A stretch of 64,000 nucleotides of DNA from Antennarius striatus (taxonomy: Eukaryota; Chordata; Actinopteri; Lophiiformes; Antennariidae), in contig NC_090780.1 in the NCBI RefSeq assembly GCF_040054535.1, positions 11,064,501 through 11,128,500 on the forward strand. Direction: 5' to 3'. The position numbers were made by a program, and so were the translations under genes. Numbering within the stretch: position 1 is the first letter of the stretch; every line of letters begins with the position of its first letter. The notes below the pieces were generated by a model. The model ran no database searches. It was given only the letters and a program-made list of their open reading frames with translations, and was not told the origin of the DNA. Positions 1-10,856 of this stretch are shown here, piece by piece.

Positions 1-700
1 TGATCATACATAACACTGACAAAACTTTCTGTTCCTTCAAAGAATGCCATGGACCATGATCTGGGTCACATCAGAGCTGCTAAAGGTCACTACACAACTT
101 ATCTCACTAAAGGAACTGATGAAGAAACGGAATAGACATACGTCTATTGGGACTGAATGGATGGTTTGAAATAACAATGTGCCACAATGAATGTCAAAGT
201 TTATTGTATTTATTGTATGAATTGGTTGAAAACATATTGTAATGAGAGAGGTGTTTCGTTGATTCTGGGGATGCGAACTACACAAGCCAAAAGGCTTCTA
301 ACATCAGCCCTTTTTCGGATGTTGTTGATGTTGCAAATGAGATGAAAGTGGTTACTTCTGTTATAATGATGTCTGAAAAAAATAAGCTAAATAAATAAAT
401 TAAGAATGATGATATGAAGTGGGCTGAAATTATTTCAATCATTTCAGTAAGACTGGAATCACAGCTTACTTCTCTGCATTGTGCCAGTGTCAACACATTT
501 TCCTCATGCAGTTATTCCCAGCTTCCTTTAATCTTAATGCTTGTAACCTGCATAGGGTCACATGGGGCCTAGAGCCTATCCCAGCTGCCCAAACATTTAC
601 TAAATGATAGATGTATGTATTTGTACCACAGTATCATTAGGAAAATGATTGATTGTATTGCAGAATACAGCTTGCTACTACAGTATAGCTGTTTTCCATA
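1..700. other. intergenic, no gene seen
   Basis: AT-rich sequence. The open frames are short, start in low-complexity DNA and have no recognisable domain. Around 545-590 there is a short stretch (GGGGCCTAGAGCCTATCCCAG) resembling the 3' half of the SINE family seen complete at 26850-27210, so it is probably a decayed fragment. Confidence 0.5.
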
Positions 701-702
701 GA

Positions 703-1165
703 AGTCTGTGGGAGCCGGGAGGATATGATATTTTTTGAAGACTCGTTTCTTCTTTTGTTAAATCTCGCTTCTAACCGGTGATGTACTACGTCACGCTTCA
801 AAGCAGTGATGTATTGTAATTGTCAGTGTTTGTGTGTTTGTCCGTCCGTCCGTCCGTTAGTCCACCAAATATCTTCGCAACCATTGCAGATAGAAAGATG
901 AAACAAAAAAAGCACATTACTCGGACGGCAGGGGATGAAAATAAGACGATGACCTTGACTTTGAGAAAACTATGTCAAGGTCAAATTTCAACTTTTGTAC
1001 ACTCAGGAACTGGATACGATAGAAAGACGAGGGAGAAGGCCAGTGTAAGACCATAGATCAAAGCTAGTTGAGCACTAGCTTTGATGTTTGACCTATACAA
1101 GTAGGTCAGGGTATTTTGACCTATGCAAGTAGGTCAGAGTAAAATTTTGAATTCAGGGGTGTTGC
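703..1165. repeat. palindrome-rich repeat with AGGTCA half-sites
   Basis: Not assigned to a named family. It contains a (GTCC)n run at about 838-856, then three kinds of inverted repeat. TGACCTTGAC (950-959) faces GTCAAGGTCA (974-983) over a 14-nt loop. ATCAAAGCTAG (1057-1067) faces CTAGCTTTGAT (1075-1085) over a 7-nt loop. Two tandem copies, 28 bp apart, of TGACCT-N8-AGGTCA sit at 1089-1108 and 1117-1136. The general look (GTCCGTC run followed by TGACCTTGACTTTGAG) is one I associate with dispersed animal repeats, but the boundaries are guesses. Confidence 0.5.
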
Positions 1166-1965
1166 GGGATTTTGCAGTCTCTGACTGCATTGGTTCTTGT
1201 TTTCTGCTCTTCTGATAAAATGCGGCAGCCTCAGTCAACTAAACCACCTGATGACCCACAGCCTGCAATGAATCTCCAGTCATATCCATATCTTATATCT
1301 TCTAACAAACAAGAGATCACACTGCTTCTCTCAGCATTGCCAGCGCCTCACTTGGTGGGCGACAAAACCTCAAATGGATGTGTGTGTGCCTGTTATGAGA
1401 GACGAAAGCCATATATGACAGCTTCAAGCAAATGGCCTATTCTGAGCTAAAAATGTGACGATTCATCGTGTTTCACTTTTCTTCTTGACAGAAATGAGCA
1501 ATTCCTGCAGACAAAGACTGTCTATCTTATTATGTGGTTGGCAGTAAGGCTTTCTTTGAGTGTAATTGTGGCATTATGTTGTCACACTCTATCGATTTGT
1601 CATACTAATGTGTATATATTATTGTATCGGACAGAACTGACACCAGTAAACATTTACTTGTTATTGACATTTGAAATCTCAGTGATATCTGAGAGCTTCA
1701 TAAAAACTGAGATTCTTGTATAATACTGCCAGCAAATAGTGTGAATGCTAAATTGGAATGAAACAGAGATTTGTACATTTAAAAAGAAGTATTGAGTACT
1801 TCAAGAAAAATGAAAACCAAACATTCCTTTTGTTGACCATGGTTGTATATTGATATATAAACTACATTTTGAAGCGTGAATAAAATGTTTTAATACAATT
1901 TCCATCTATTTTAGGTATCAAAAAAAGTTGCAGAGTTGGTGTGTCCTGAAATAATAGTGACAATT
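1166..1965. other. intergenic, no gene seen
   Basis: AT-rich intergenic DNA. The open frames (for example at 1172-1450 and 1532-1723) show no domain, no convincing splice structure and no similarity to the neighbouring genes. Confidence 0.45.
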
Positions 1966-2200
1966 GAAACTTAGTGGTAGAGCACATGGTTTGCATGTAT
2001 TCTGTCCCTGGTTTAATCCCCAGCATTTGCAGCCCTATTGGGGCACAAGCCAATGTTAACTGTAGGCTTGTCTCAAGATAAATGTAGAGGGTTGCGGCAG
2101 GAAGGCCATCCGGCGTAAAAAACAAATGTGAGCGTTCACCTAAAATGGAAAAAGGATGACATACTCTGGTGACCCCTAATGGGACAAGCCGAAAGGTAAT
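1966..2200 (+). mobile_element. tRNA-headed SINE with RTE-LINE-like body and tail
   Basis: The head has a pol III A-box-like stretch (TAGTGGTAGAGC, about 1972-1983) and a B-box-like stretch (GGTTTAATCCC, about 2010-2020). The body around 2075-2115 (AGAGGGTTGCGGCAGGAAGG then CATCCGGCGTAAAA) matches the 5' leader of the RTE LINE copies in this window. The end (GTGACCCCTAATGGGACAAGCCGAAAGG) matches their 3' tail. This is the layout expected of a SINE mobilised by that LINE. No clean target duplication was found, so the ends are approximate. Confidence 0.65.
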
Positions 2201-3062
2201 TTCTCATTGAATGAAGGCAGTTTCAACAAATAAGAGGAGAGTTAAAACAATTTCAATGCAGCCTTGCTTGGAAAACATGTGGACCTCTTCTTACAACCAT
2301 TATAAATATATAATCACAATACATGAATAAATAATACAACATCAAGACATTCATCCAGTACCACATCTGCTCATCCTCAGTGGAACTCTGGAGTGCCTCT
2401 TCCATCAGGGACAAGACAAAGAGTGTTTACAGAAATGTGTAGACTGCTGGATGAAACCTGGAGCACTGGCCAATTGAGAGTTTTACACTCCAAGTTTATT
2501 CAGATAAAAACAGATTAACCTTCTACTTATTTGATTAACATTTTTGTCTAAATTGCTTTACTGAGACATTATTGGTCAGCATGGTCTCAAACAAAAGGAT
2601 ATCGTATTTATGGAGTTCCTCAGCTGTCTCACAGTCCACTATTATTTACATGTGTAATTTTTTTTACATTACAGGAACATGAAAATGTGAAAAAAGGGAC
2701 AAACCAGGTCTGTTTCAGAATTGCTCTTTCATTAATTCACTGCGAATTGGAATTTCTTCAAAGAATAACTGCAGAATGCTGAGCTTTTACTAAACAAATG
2801 AGATGATCTATAGTTGTTGTTAACAAATTCTAATCTAAATGCTGATCACTCTAATGTTTCATTTAGAGTGTCAGAGGGTAACGTAACACAAGATGGATGA
2901 GCTTTGAGAATAAGAGCAAAGCCTGGAGAGGCGGTGTGTGTATGTGTGGAATTATCGCGCAAACCAGTTATCTGTTACAATTTTAAGTACGGCAAACTTT
3001 GCTCCCTTTTCATTTTGACTTTGCTTTTCATTTCTATATTGTGACAACTAATGTAGCTGAAA
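2201..3062. other. intergenic, no gene seen
   Basis: AT-rich unique-looking sequence between the SINE and the RTE LINE. No open frame with a domain, no RNA gene and no clear repeat were recognised. Confidence 0.45.
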
Positions 3063-5709
3063 GAGGGCACAAGCCAGTATCTTATTGTGCCTGTCCCAAG
3101 CCCGGATAAATACAGAGGGTTGTGTCAGGAAGGGCATCCGACTTAAAACTTTTGCCAAATCAGACATGTGAATCAAACCTATGACTTCCATACCCGATCG
3201 GTCGAGGCCCGGGATAACAATGACCGCCATCGATGATGCTCACCTACAGGGTGCTAGTGGAAATTGAATTACTTTTGGTCGAAAAAGGAGAGGAGAAAAG
3301 TGTGTTCGTAGGAAGAGAGAGAAGAGGAATGCCAAGAGTATAGGACTGAGAGTAGGGACACTGAATGTTGGAACTATGACAAGAAAAGGTTGAGAGTTGG
3401 ATGACATGATGCAGAGGAGGAGGATAGGCATACTGTGTGTCCAGGAGACAAGGTGGAAATGTAGCAAGGTTAGAAGTTTAGGAGAAGGTTTCAAGTTGTT
3501 CTATCATGGTGTAGATAGGAAGAGAAATGGAGTAGGAGTTATCTTGAGGGAGGAGTTTGTTAGAAATGTCCTGGAGGTAAAAAGAGTGTCAGATGGAGTG
3601 ATGAGTCTGAAGCTAGAATTCGAAGGTGTGATGTTCAATGTTGTTAGTGGGTATGCTCCACAGGTAGGATGTGAGCTGGACGAGAAGGAGAAATTCTGGT
3701 TGGACTTTGATGAAGTGATGCAGAGCATACCTAGAAGTAAGAGAGTTGTCATTGGTGAAGACTTCAATGGACATGTTGGTGCCTGGATACCAAGGCAGGT
3801 TTGGTATCCAGGAGAGGAATGCAGAAGGACAGATGGTGCTGGATTTAGCAAAAAGGATGGAAATGGCTATAGTGAATACTTTCTTTCAGAAGAGGCAGGA
3901 ACATAGGGTGACATATAAGAGTGGAGTAGGAGCACACATGTAGACTACATCTTGTGTAGGTCAGTGAAGGAGGTCAGTGACTGTAAAGTAGTGGTAGGCG
4001 AGAGTGTAGCCAAACAGCATAGGATGGTGGTGTGCAGGATGACTCTGGTGGTGAGGAAGATGAAGAGGGCAAAGGCAGAGCAGAGGATGAAATGGTGGAA
4101 GCTGAAAAAGGAAAGTCTTGCAAGTCTTCCATTTTTAGGAAGGAGTTAAGACAGGCTCTGGGTGGTCAGGAGGTGCTTCCAGATGACTGAAAAACTACAG
4201 CTAAGGTGATCAGGCAGACAGGTAGGAGGGTACTTGGTGTGTCATCTGGGAGGAAAGTAAATAAGGAGACTAGGTGGTGGAATGAGGTGGTACAGGAGTT
4301 TATACAGAGAAAGAGGTTAGCTAAGAGGAAGTGGGACACTGAGAGGACTGAAGAGAGTAGACAGGAGTGCAGGGAGATGCAGCGTAAAGTGAAAGTAGAG
4401 GTAGCAAAGGCCAAACAAGGGACTTGTGGTGACTTGTATGCTAGGTTGGACAGTAAGGAGGGAGAGACTGATCTATACATGTTGGCAAGACAGAGAGACA
4501 GAGATGGGAAGGACGTGCGGCAGGTTAGGGTGATTAAGGATAGGGATGGAAGTCTATTGACAGGTGCCAGTAGTGTGATGGTAAGATGGAAGAGTACTTT
4601 GAAGAGTTGATGAACGAGGAAAATTAGAGAGAACAAATACTAGAAAAGGTGACTGTTGAGGACCAGGAAGTAGCAAAAATTAGTCAGGATGAAGTGAGGA
4701 GGGCACTGAAGAGGATGAAGAGTGGAAAGGCTGTGGGTCCTGATGATATACCTGTAGAGGTTTGGAAGTGTCTAGGAGAGGTGGCAGTAGAGTTTCTGAC
4801 TGGGTTGTTCAACAAGATCTTAGATAGTGAAAAGATGCCTGAGGAATGGAGGAGAAGTGTGCTGGTACCCACTTTTAAGAACAAGGGAGATGTGCAGAGT
4901 TGTGGCAACTACAGAGGAGTAAAGCTGATGAGCCATACAATGAAGTTATGGGAAAGAGTAGTGGAAGCTAGACTACGGGAAGAAGTAAGCATTTGTGAGC
5001 AGCAGTATTGTTTCTTGCCAAAAAAGAGTACTACAGATGCAGCATTTGCTTTGAGGATGTTGATAGAGAAGTACATAGAAGGCCAGACGGAGCTGCATTG
5101 TGTTTTTGTAGATCTGGAGAAAGCTTATGACAGGGTACCCAGGGTACCCAGGTGCAGGACATGTATTAGGACTGTAAGATAGTGGTGAGATGTGCTGTAG
5201 GTGTGACAGAGGAGTTCAAGGTGGAGGTGGGATTGCATCAGGGATCCGCTCTGAGCCCATTCTTGTTTGCTATGGTGATGGACAGGTTGAGGGACAAGGT
5301 TAGACAGGAATCTCCATGGACTATGATGTTTGCAGTTGACATTGTGATCTGTAGTGAGAGCAGGGAACAGGTGGAGGAGAAGCTAGAGAGGTGGAGGTTT
5401 GTCCTGGAAAGGAGAGGACTGAAGGTTAGCGACAGCAAGACAGAGAACATGTGTGTAAATGAGAGGGATCCAAGTGGAAGAGTGAGGTTACAGGGAGAAG
5501 AGATCAAGAAAGTGTAGAATTTTAAGTACTTAGGGTCAACAGTCCAGAGCAATGGAGAGTGTGGAAAAGAGGTGAAGAAGCGCGTACAGACAGGACAGAA
5601 CGGGTGGAGAAAAGTGTCAGGTGTGATGTGTGATAGAAGAGTTTCAGCTAAAATGAAAGGAAAGGTGTACAAAACTATGGTGAGACCAGAGATGTTGTTT
5701 GGTCTAGAG

Positions 5710-6525
5710 CAGTGGTTCTTAACCTGGGTTTGATCGAACCCTAGGGGTTTGGTGAGTCGGTCTCAGGAGTTCGGCGGAAATGGAGGTCAAGACAAACGTG
5801 TCGGGTGTTTTTGCTGAACATACACGAATCACTGTGGACATTTGACACATTGTGTCAATTCGTGATGACACGCTCCCCTTGGCCATCACTGGCTGCAGGT
5901 GATCACGCTACACTGACTAGCCTACCTGTGCTACATGGGATTTTGCGCACTCAGTAGACGATTTATGTCTGTCATGATGGTACATCATCTGATTGCTTTC
6001 TTAATATTTTAATTCATAGTAACTATGTTGAGCAAAAAAAAAAAGTGGTCGGACGAATATGTGCAACGTGAATTTACATGTACCATATAACGGCACATGA
6101 TGTGAGTCAGCGTTCTGCATGATTTGCAATGTCAAGTTGAGCAACTCTAGTCTCACACTGGCAAAAATAAAGGAACACTTCCTTAAGCTGCATGGAAAAC
6201 AAAAGAAACAGACTTTTCTGTGAAAATGACATAAGAGTAGCCCTTGCCACGGTAAAGTCATGCATATCTGAACTGGTCTCTCAGTAACAACAGAAGAAGC
6301 CACACTGATTTGCAGGTTGGTCATTTCATGTGAGTTCATGCACCGTCTTGATTTTGTTCTTTGAAAAAGGTGACATTAATGCACAATTCATGAAATACAC
6401 CAGTAAAGCATATACTTCTGTCTTGATTGTGAAAAAAAATTTTTTTTTTTACTCAAGATGGGTTCGGTGAGTGAGCAAATGAAACTGGCAGGGTTCAGTA
6501 CGTCTAACAAGGTTAAGAACCACTG
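5710..6525. mobile_element. non-autonomous hAT transposon inserted in RTE copy A
   Basis: The terminal inverted repeats are CAGTGGTTCTTAACC at the left end (5710-5724) and its complement GGTTAAGAACCACTG at the right end (6511-6525). An exact 8-bp target duplication GTCTAGAG flanks it (5702-5709 and 6526-6533), which is the hAT hallmark. Inside, a + strand frame at about 6107-6205 retains a BED-type zinc finger remnant (C-x2-C as FCMICN, later H-x4-H as HFLKLH). The rest of the transposase is absent. The element is 816 bp and splits the LINE RT frame exactly between LFGLE and TVSL. Confidence 0.93.
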
Positions 6526-6892
6526 GTCTAGAGACAGTGTCACTGAGGAAAAGACAGGACACAGAGCTGGAGGTAGCAGAGATGAAGATGCTGAGGTTCA
6601 CTTTGGGGGTGACCAGGAAGGATAGGATCAGGAATGAGTACATCAGAGGGACAGCACATGTTAGAGATGTTGGAGATAAAGTCAGAGAGACCAGACTGAG
6701 ACGGTTTGGACATGTCCGGAGGAGAGATAGTGAATATATTGGTAGAACGATGCTGAGTTTTGAACTGCCAGGCAGGAGGCCTAGAGGAAGGCCAAAGAGG
6801 AGGTTTATGGATGTAATGAAAGAGGACATGAAGGTAGTATGTGTGAGAGAAGAGGATGCAGAAGACAGGGTTAGATAGAGGCAACTGATTCA

Positions 6893-7757
6893 AAGTCCTC
6901 ATGATCACATATAAAGCTCTCCACTGTAAGGCTCCGTCTTACATTGAAGATCTTATTGAAGTGTATCACCTACCCAGGGCCCTTAGATCTGATGATGCAG
7001 GATTTCTGGTGACCCGTTGGGTTTTTAAGAATAGAACTGGAGGCAGAAGCTTTAGCTATCTGGCTCCTTTACTCTGAAACATTCTCCCAGCCTTGGTACG
7101 GGGGGCAGACACTCTCAGCTTATTAAGAGTTGACTAAAAACCCTCCTCTTTGATAGAGCCTACAACTAAAATAACACACACTCCACTAGATATGCTGCTA
7201 TAGGCCTATGCTGCTGAGGGTATTTTTCTACGCGTCTCCCGTTAAAGGGAGTTACTCTGGAACTTCTGTCACTTCTTTCTTTATCTTTTTATGCTCCCAA
7301 ATTTTATTAATACTGTCAAATCACACTCTGTCTGCACGACACTGCCGCTGTCTTTGTGCCTCTGTTCCACAGGTGGAGAACGCGGATGGAAGACAGGATA
7401 ACCAAAGGCCTGGAAATCCCGTCCCCAATTCAGCGACAAAGCACTATACACATTAAACTCAAACTGGCCTATCTGTCACTCTCTCTCTCTCTCTCTCTCT
7501 CCCTCTGTCTCTTTTACTTGACCTATTTCTCTCCCCAGTGTATTTCACTTTTCTAACCAACAGGTCAAGGTGGATGACCGCCCTCCAGAGCCTGGGTCCT
7601 GCCCGGAGTTTCTTCCTCAATGAGGGAGTTTTTCCATGCCGCCGTCGCTTATGCTTTCTCTGGAGGGCATTCTTGGCTTTATATCTGTAAAGCGCTTTGA
7701 AATGTCTTCAGATGTGATTAAGTGCTGTATAAATTAAACGTTGATTGATGGTTGATT
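6893..7757 (+). mobile_element. L2-like LINE 3' fragment inserted in RTE copy A
   Basis: The 5'-truncated copy opens inside the RT C-terminus: the frame from 6894 reads KVLMITYKALHCKAPSY and later LRSDDAGFLV and GGRSFSYLAPLL, the typical C-terminal pattern of L2-type LINE ORF2. Its 3' UTR contains a (CT)n run at 7481-7502, a GTAAAGCGCTTTGAAATG block near 7688, and a terminal TTGATTGATGG-type microsatellite. The hexamer GATTCA occurs on both sides (6887-6892 and 7758-7763), and the RTE 3' tail resumes immediately after it. Confidence 0.85.
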
Positions 7758-7800
7758 GATTCACTGTTTCGACCCCTGAAGAAAAAAGCCGAAAGGGGAA

Positions 7801-8430
7801 GTAAAAGATTGTGACAACTCTTTTTCCCGGTTCTGGTTAGGTTTGTGGCAAAAAAAATACTTTGTCATAAGGACAGCTATAGAATGGGTGATTTCTGTGA
7901 ATGATATCCAATTTTAGGAGCTGAAACAGGAAGCAGCTGATAGTTATCTGACTATCATTAAGGTCAGAGGTTTGCTGAGTAGATTTACCAGAACACATTT
8001 TAAAAAAATACTTTTAAAATTTTCTCTGATATACCATGTCATTAGTCATTCACATTTTTTTCCAGTAAACAGAGAAGTTTCAATGATCTCATGAAACTCT
8101 TGCTTAACTGATTTTTGAAATCATCTGGATGCTCATCTGTCTTGCCACATACCAAAGATTTTTGCTGTAATAATTTTTAATTCACTGCTATCAGTTTTGT
8201 AAGGGCACTGTCACTAGAAAATATTATAAGAAAAAATTAAACAGAAATTGAGTCCTTTCAAGGCTCATCCATTATGAAAACTAAAAACAAGACTTGTATC
8301 AATCAAACTTAGTGCTGATCAAACTACAAGAAATAACAGTATCAAAATGCTGTTTCATAAATAACACAGTCGAGGATCGTTAAAAACAAACTATTTTGTT
8401 GAAGTTCTTAGGGCTCCATAGTGCACTGGT
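7801..8430. other. intergenic, no gene seen
   Basis: AT-rich sequence with no domain-bearing frame and no recognised repeat. Confidence 0.45.
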
Positions 8431-8540
8431 GTCGTGCCAGGATTGTACTCTGCCTCACCCCCAGTTAGCTGGGATAGGCTCCAGCACTACGCGACCCGCG
8501 ACGGAGGAAGAAGCGGGTCTGGACAATGGATGGATGGGTG
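8428..8540 (+). mobile_element. truncated SINE 3' half
   Basis: The segment with GTGCACTGGTGTCGTGCC, GATAGGCTCCAGC and a terminal ATGGATGGATGG matches the 3' half of the complete SINE at 26850-27210. The tRNA-like head is missing, so this is a 5'-truncated copy. Confidence 0.7.
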
Positions 8541-8577
8541 AAGCTCTTTGGTTCCAAAACTTTTCACTGTGAGGTTT

Positions 8578-8765
8578 GTGAATTTTCTCACTATGAGGCG
8601 CACTGGACTATAAGGCACACCTTCAATGAATAGTCTATTATAAAACTTTATTCATATACAGTATAAGGCACACTGGATTATAAAGTACACTTGATTATAA
8701 GGCGCACTGTCAATTTTTGAGAAAATGAAAAACTTAAGGTGCACGTAATAGTGTGGAAAATACTG
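8578..8765. mobile_element. short TIR element (MITE), copy 1
   Basis: The right end reads GTGTGGAAAATACTG, and the diverged left end reads AATTTTCTCACTATGAGG, its approximate complement. Between them lie several repeats of TATAAGGCRCACT. The same family occurs at 60544-61548. No clear target duplication was found. The family is common in fish genomes, but I cannot name it. Confidence 0.6.
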
Positions 8766-10400
8766 CACTGTTTTCAAGCTTTTAACTTTAAGTGTCACAA
8801 AAAAAACAAAAAAAAAATTTAAAAATGAAACAGGTTTAATATATCGGTAACATCAGAAGTAGAGTCAATTTGTTTTTGAGGATTTGGGCCTACCATCTCT
8901 TTCTAATTTACTGTGTTTGTAGCTGCAGTTATTTTTTTCTTTTTTAATCTTAAAACAAGACCCCCGATGTTTCCCTAAATGTGAATATCATCAATCATAG
9001 ATTAGAGAAACAACTTTTTAAATTTTACATGTGTTTATTTAAATTTCATTATCATTAAATCATCAGCCTATCAGCCAGACCCGCAGCATATTGACCAATG
9101 TACTGACCACTTGTAAAAACTCTTTGTTTTTCTCCTGTATAATCTTACTTGACAGTAATTGCCGTGTTCCTATCGTGGCTCTGCATTCCACCCACATGCT
9201 TTAAACTATTGTAATGTAAACTACCATTCTATTTCAGGAGAAAATTGGTCCCTTTGTGTTTGCTGAAGTAATTATGCAATGCCCAGGACCCCGACTGTCG
9301 TTTTAATTGCCACTGCACACAAAATAAGTTTGCCTCCTCCCAAACCCTCAGTGCAAAGCAACCACTACTAAACTGGAAATGAAGCTTAGTGGCACTGCTT
9401 AAACATTTGAAGGTGACAAAAATGTTTCGACAGTGAATTCATTCTGAATGAAATGGATGCTGCTTCCTGAATTTTTCCACATACAGTATTATTTGAATCT
9501 TTTTTATACAAAATGATATAGAGTTGGTCTCACAAACCAAATGGGGGCAGCTGACCTTTTCTCTGTTACTCAGTAATTATGCAGCATAAATGATGATGTA
9601 ATAGTTTTGAATGACAAAAAAAGAGTGTGTAGTTTGTTGCATGAAATCGAGTCAGTGAAGAATAGCAGTTTAATGACTGTACACAGCCTTGAAACACTTA
9701 GGATGAATCAAAACAGGAAGTGTCACTTGCTTTAGCAGAGAAATATAAATATTACTTTATACGCATTAAAGTTATTTGTAACTATAAAGGATTCATAGTG
9801 ACTTGTGTGAATCTGATTCAACCGTTAGCGTTGTGCATTGCGCATTTTGTTCTGTGCACACATTTTGTATGTGTGTGTGTGTGTGCGTGCGTGCGTGTGT
9901 GTGTGTAGGTGTGTGTTGTCACCTCCTCAGTGAACATATAATTGCCTCTATATTCTGCTAAGTGCGATGCTGCTTATGTGGAGTGTGATTCAGTTTTAAT
10001 GAGATGCAGCTGAATTAGGAGCTCGCCAGCCGTCAGAGGGAAACAAAAAAAAACAGGTGATGCTCATTCTTATTTTGTCATCTTTCTAAATGTTACTGCT
10101 GACTTACGTATAAGCATTATGTACAGGGTATTTGGACATTTTTGCAGGGGATCATTCCAAGTTAGACTGATATGCGTGAAGCTCAGTTTCACTGCGATGC
10201 AGTTTCCTTAAAAATAAGTTCTAAACAGGGTTTTATAATCTGATTAATGCACTTTTGTCATTGTTTTAACTCTTCATTCCTGTGCACTAAACAGCACATA
10301 ATAGTCTTTGAATCAGGTCTATTTTTGACTCGCTGGAACTCTCTTCTCTGCCACGCAAACAAAGGCTTCATGAAGCAGGTTTGTGAAGGAGCGCGTCGAC
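8766..10400. other. intergenic upstream of grm2
   Basis: AT-rich DNA without a supported gene. It includes a (GT)n microsatellite with GC interruptions at about 9869-9906. Open frames here are short and contain the microsatellite. Confidence 0.45.
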
Positions 10401-10523
10401 ACGCTGCGCTCATTATCACCGCGGAGCTGCTCGGAGGAGATGCACGCGTGTGACGCCACGGTGCGACAGGAGGGTTTCACGAAGGCTCCTCTTCAGAAGT
10501 TCCTCTGACCCATTCGACACGGC

Positions 10524-10531
10524 TATAAATA
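10524..10531 (+). promoter_or_regulatory. TATA box, probable grm2 promoter
   Basis: TATAAATA lies in a local GC- and CpG-richer stretch (about 10380-10760) that contrasts with the AT-rich surroundings, and upstream of a consensus splice donor at 10857. It would place transcription start near 10555. This is inference; no transcript evidence is available. Confidence 0.5.
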
Positions 10532-10554
10532 GGAAATGCAATACAACACCCCCA

Positions 10555-10856
10555 CCCAAAAAAAGTGTATTTGAGGTTGAATTTAGTTTCGCTTTCTCCT
10601 CAGTCACGCCTGCAGTAACATTTTGGGAGACTGGATGCAGGTGGACATAACCGTGCGTTATAGCGCTCCTGTCCGTTGGCTGGCGCACATGGCGGGAGAT
10701 CACCGGGAGGAGTCCCGAAGTGCTGCTCGACCAACATGCTCCAAGTGAACCACATCTGGATCCAGCTCGGCTCATGAAAATCTTCACGTAAAAAAAAAAA
10801 GCAGGGGCTTGTGGAAATAAGACACACCAAGAGAACGCATCTTGTGCTACAGCCAG
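10555..10856 (+). other. grm2: putative 5' non-coding exon of grm2
   Basis: The exon end is inferred from CAGCCAG|GTAAGAAAG, a strong donor at 10857, and pairs with the acceptor at 14828 before the first coding exon. No long reading frame lies here. The 5' boundary is estimated from the TATA box at 10524-10531. An untranslated first exon is usual in mGluR genes. Confidence 0.45.

Larger units (their letters stand above)
3063..7800 (+). mobile_element. RTE-like non-LTR retrotransposon, copy A (degenerate, interrupted)
   Basis: An APE-type endonuclease region (about 3390-3950) is followed by a reverse transcriptase region (about 4200-6876) and a tail ending in GCCGAAAGG (about 7785-7797). The RT motifs are recognisable: GKAVGPDDIPVEVWK near 4725, VFVDLEKAYDRVPR near 5102, and a catalytic box at about 5329 that reads FAVD instead of FADD, so one active-site Asp is lost. 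Several stops and frameshifts break the frame, and part of the linker after AYDRVPR is missing. Two later insertions split it: a hAT element at 5710-6525 and an L2-like fragment at 6893-7757. Removing them restores the order seen in copies B and C. Clade assignment (RTE/BovB/Expander-like) rests on domain layout and remembered fish sequences. Confidence 0.85.
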
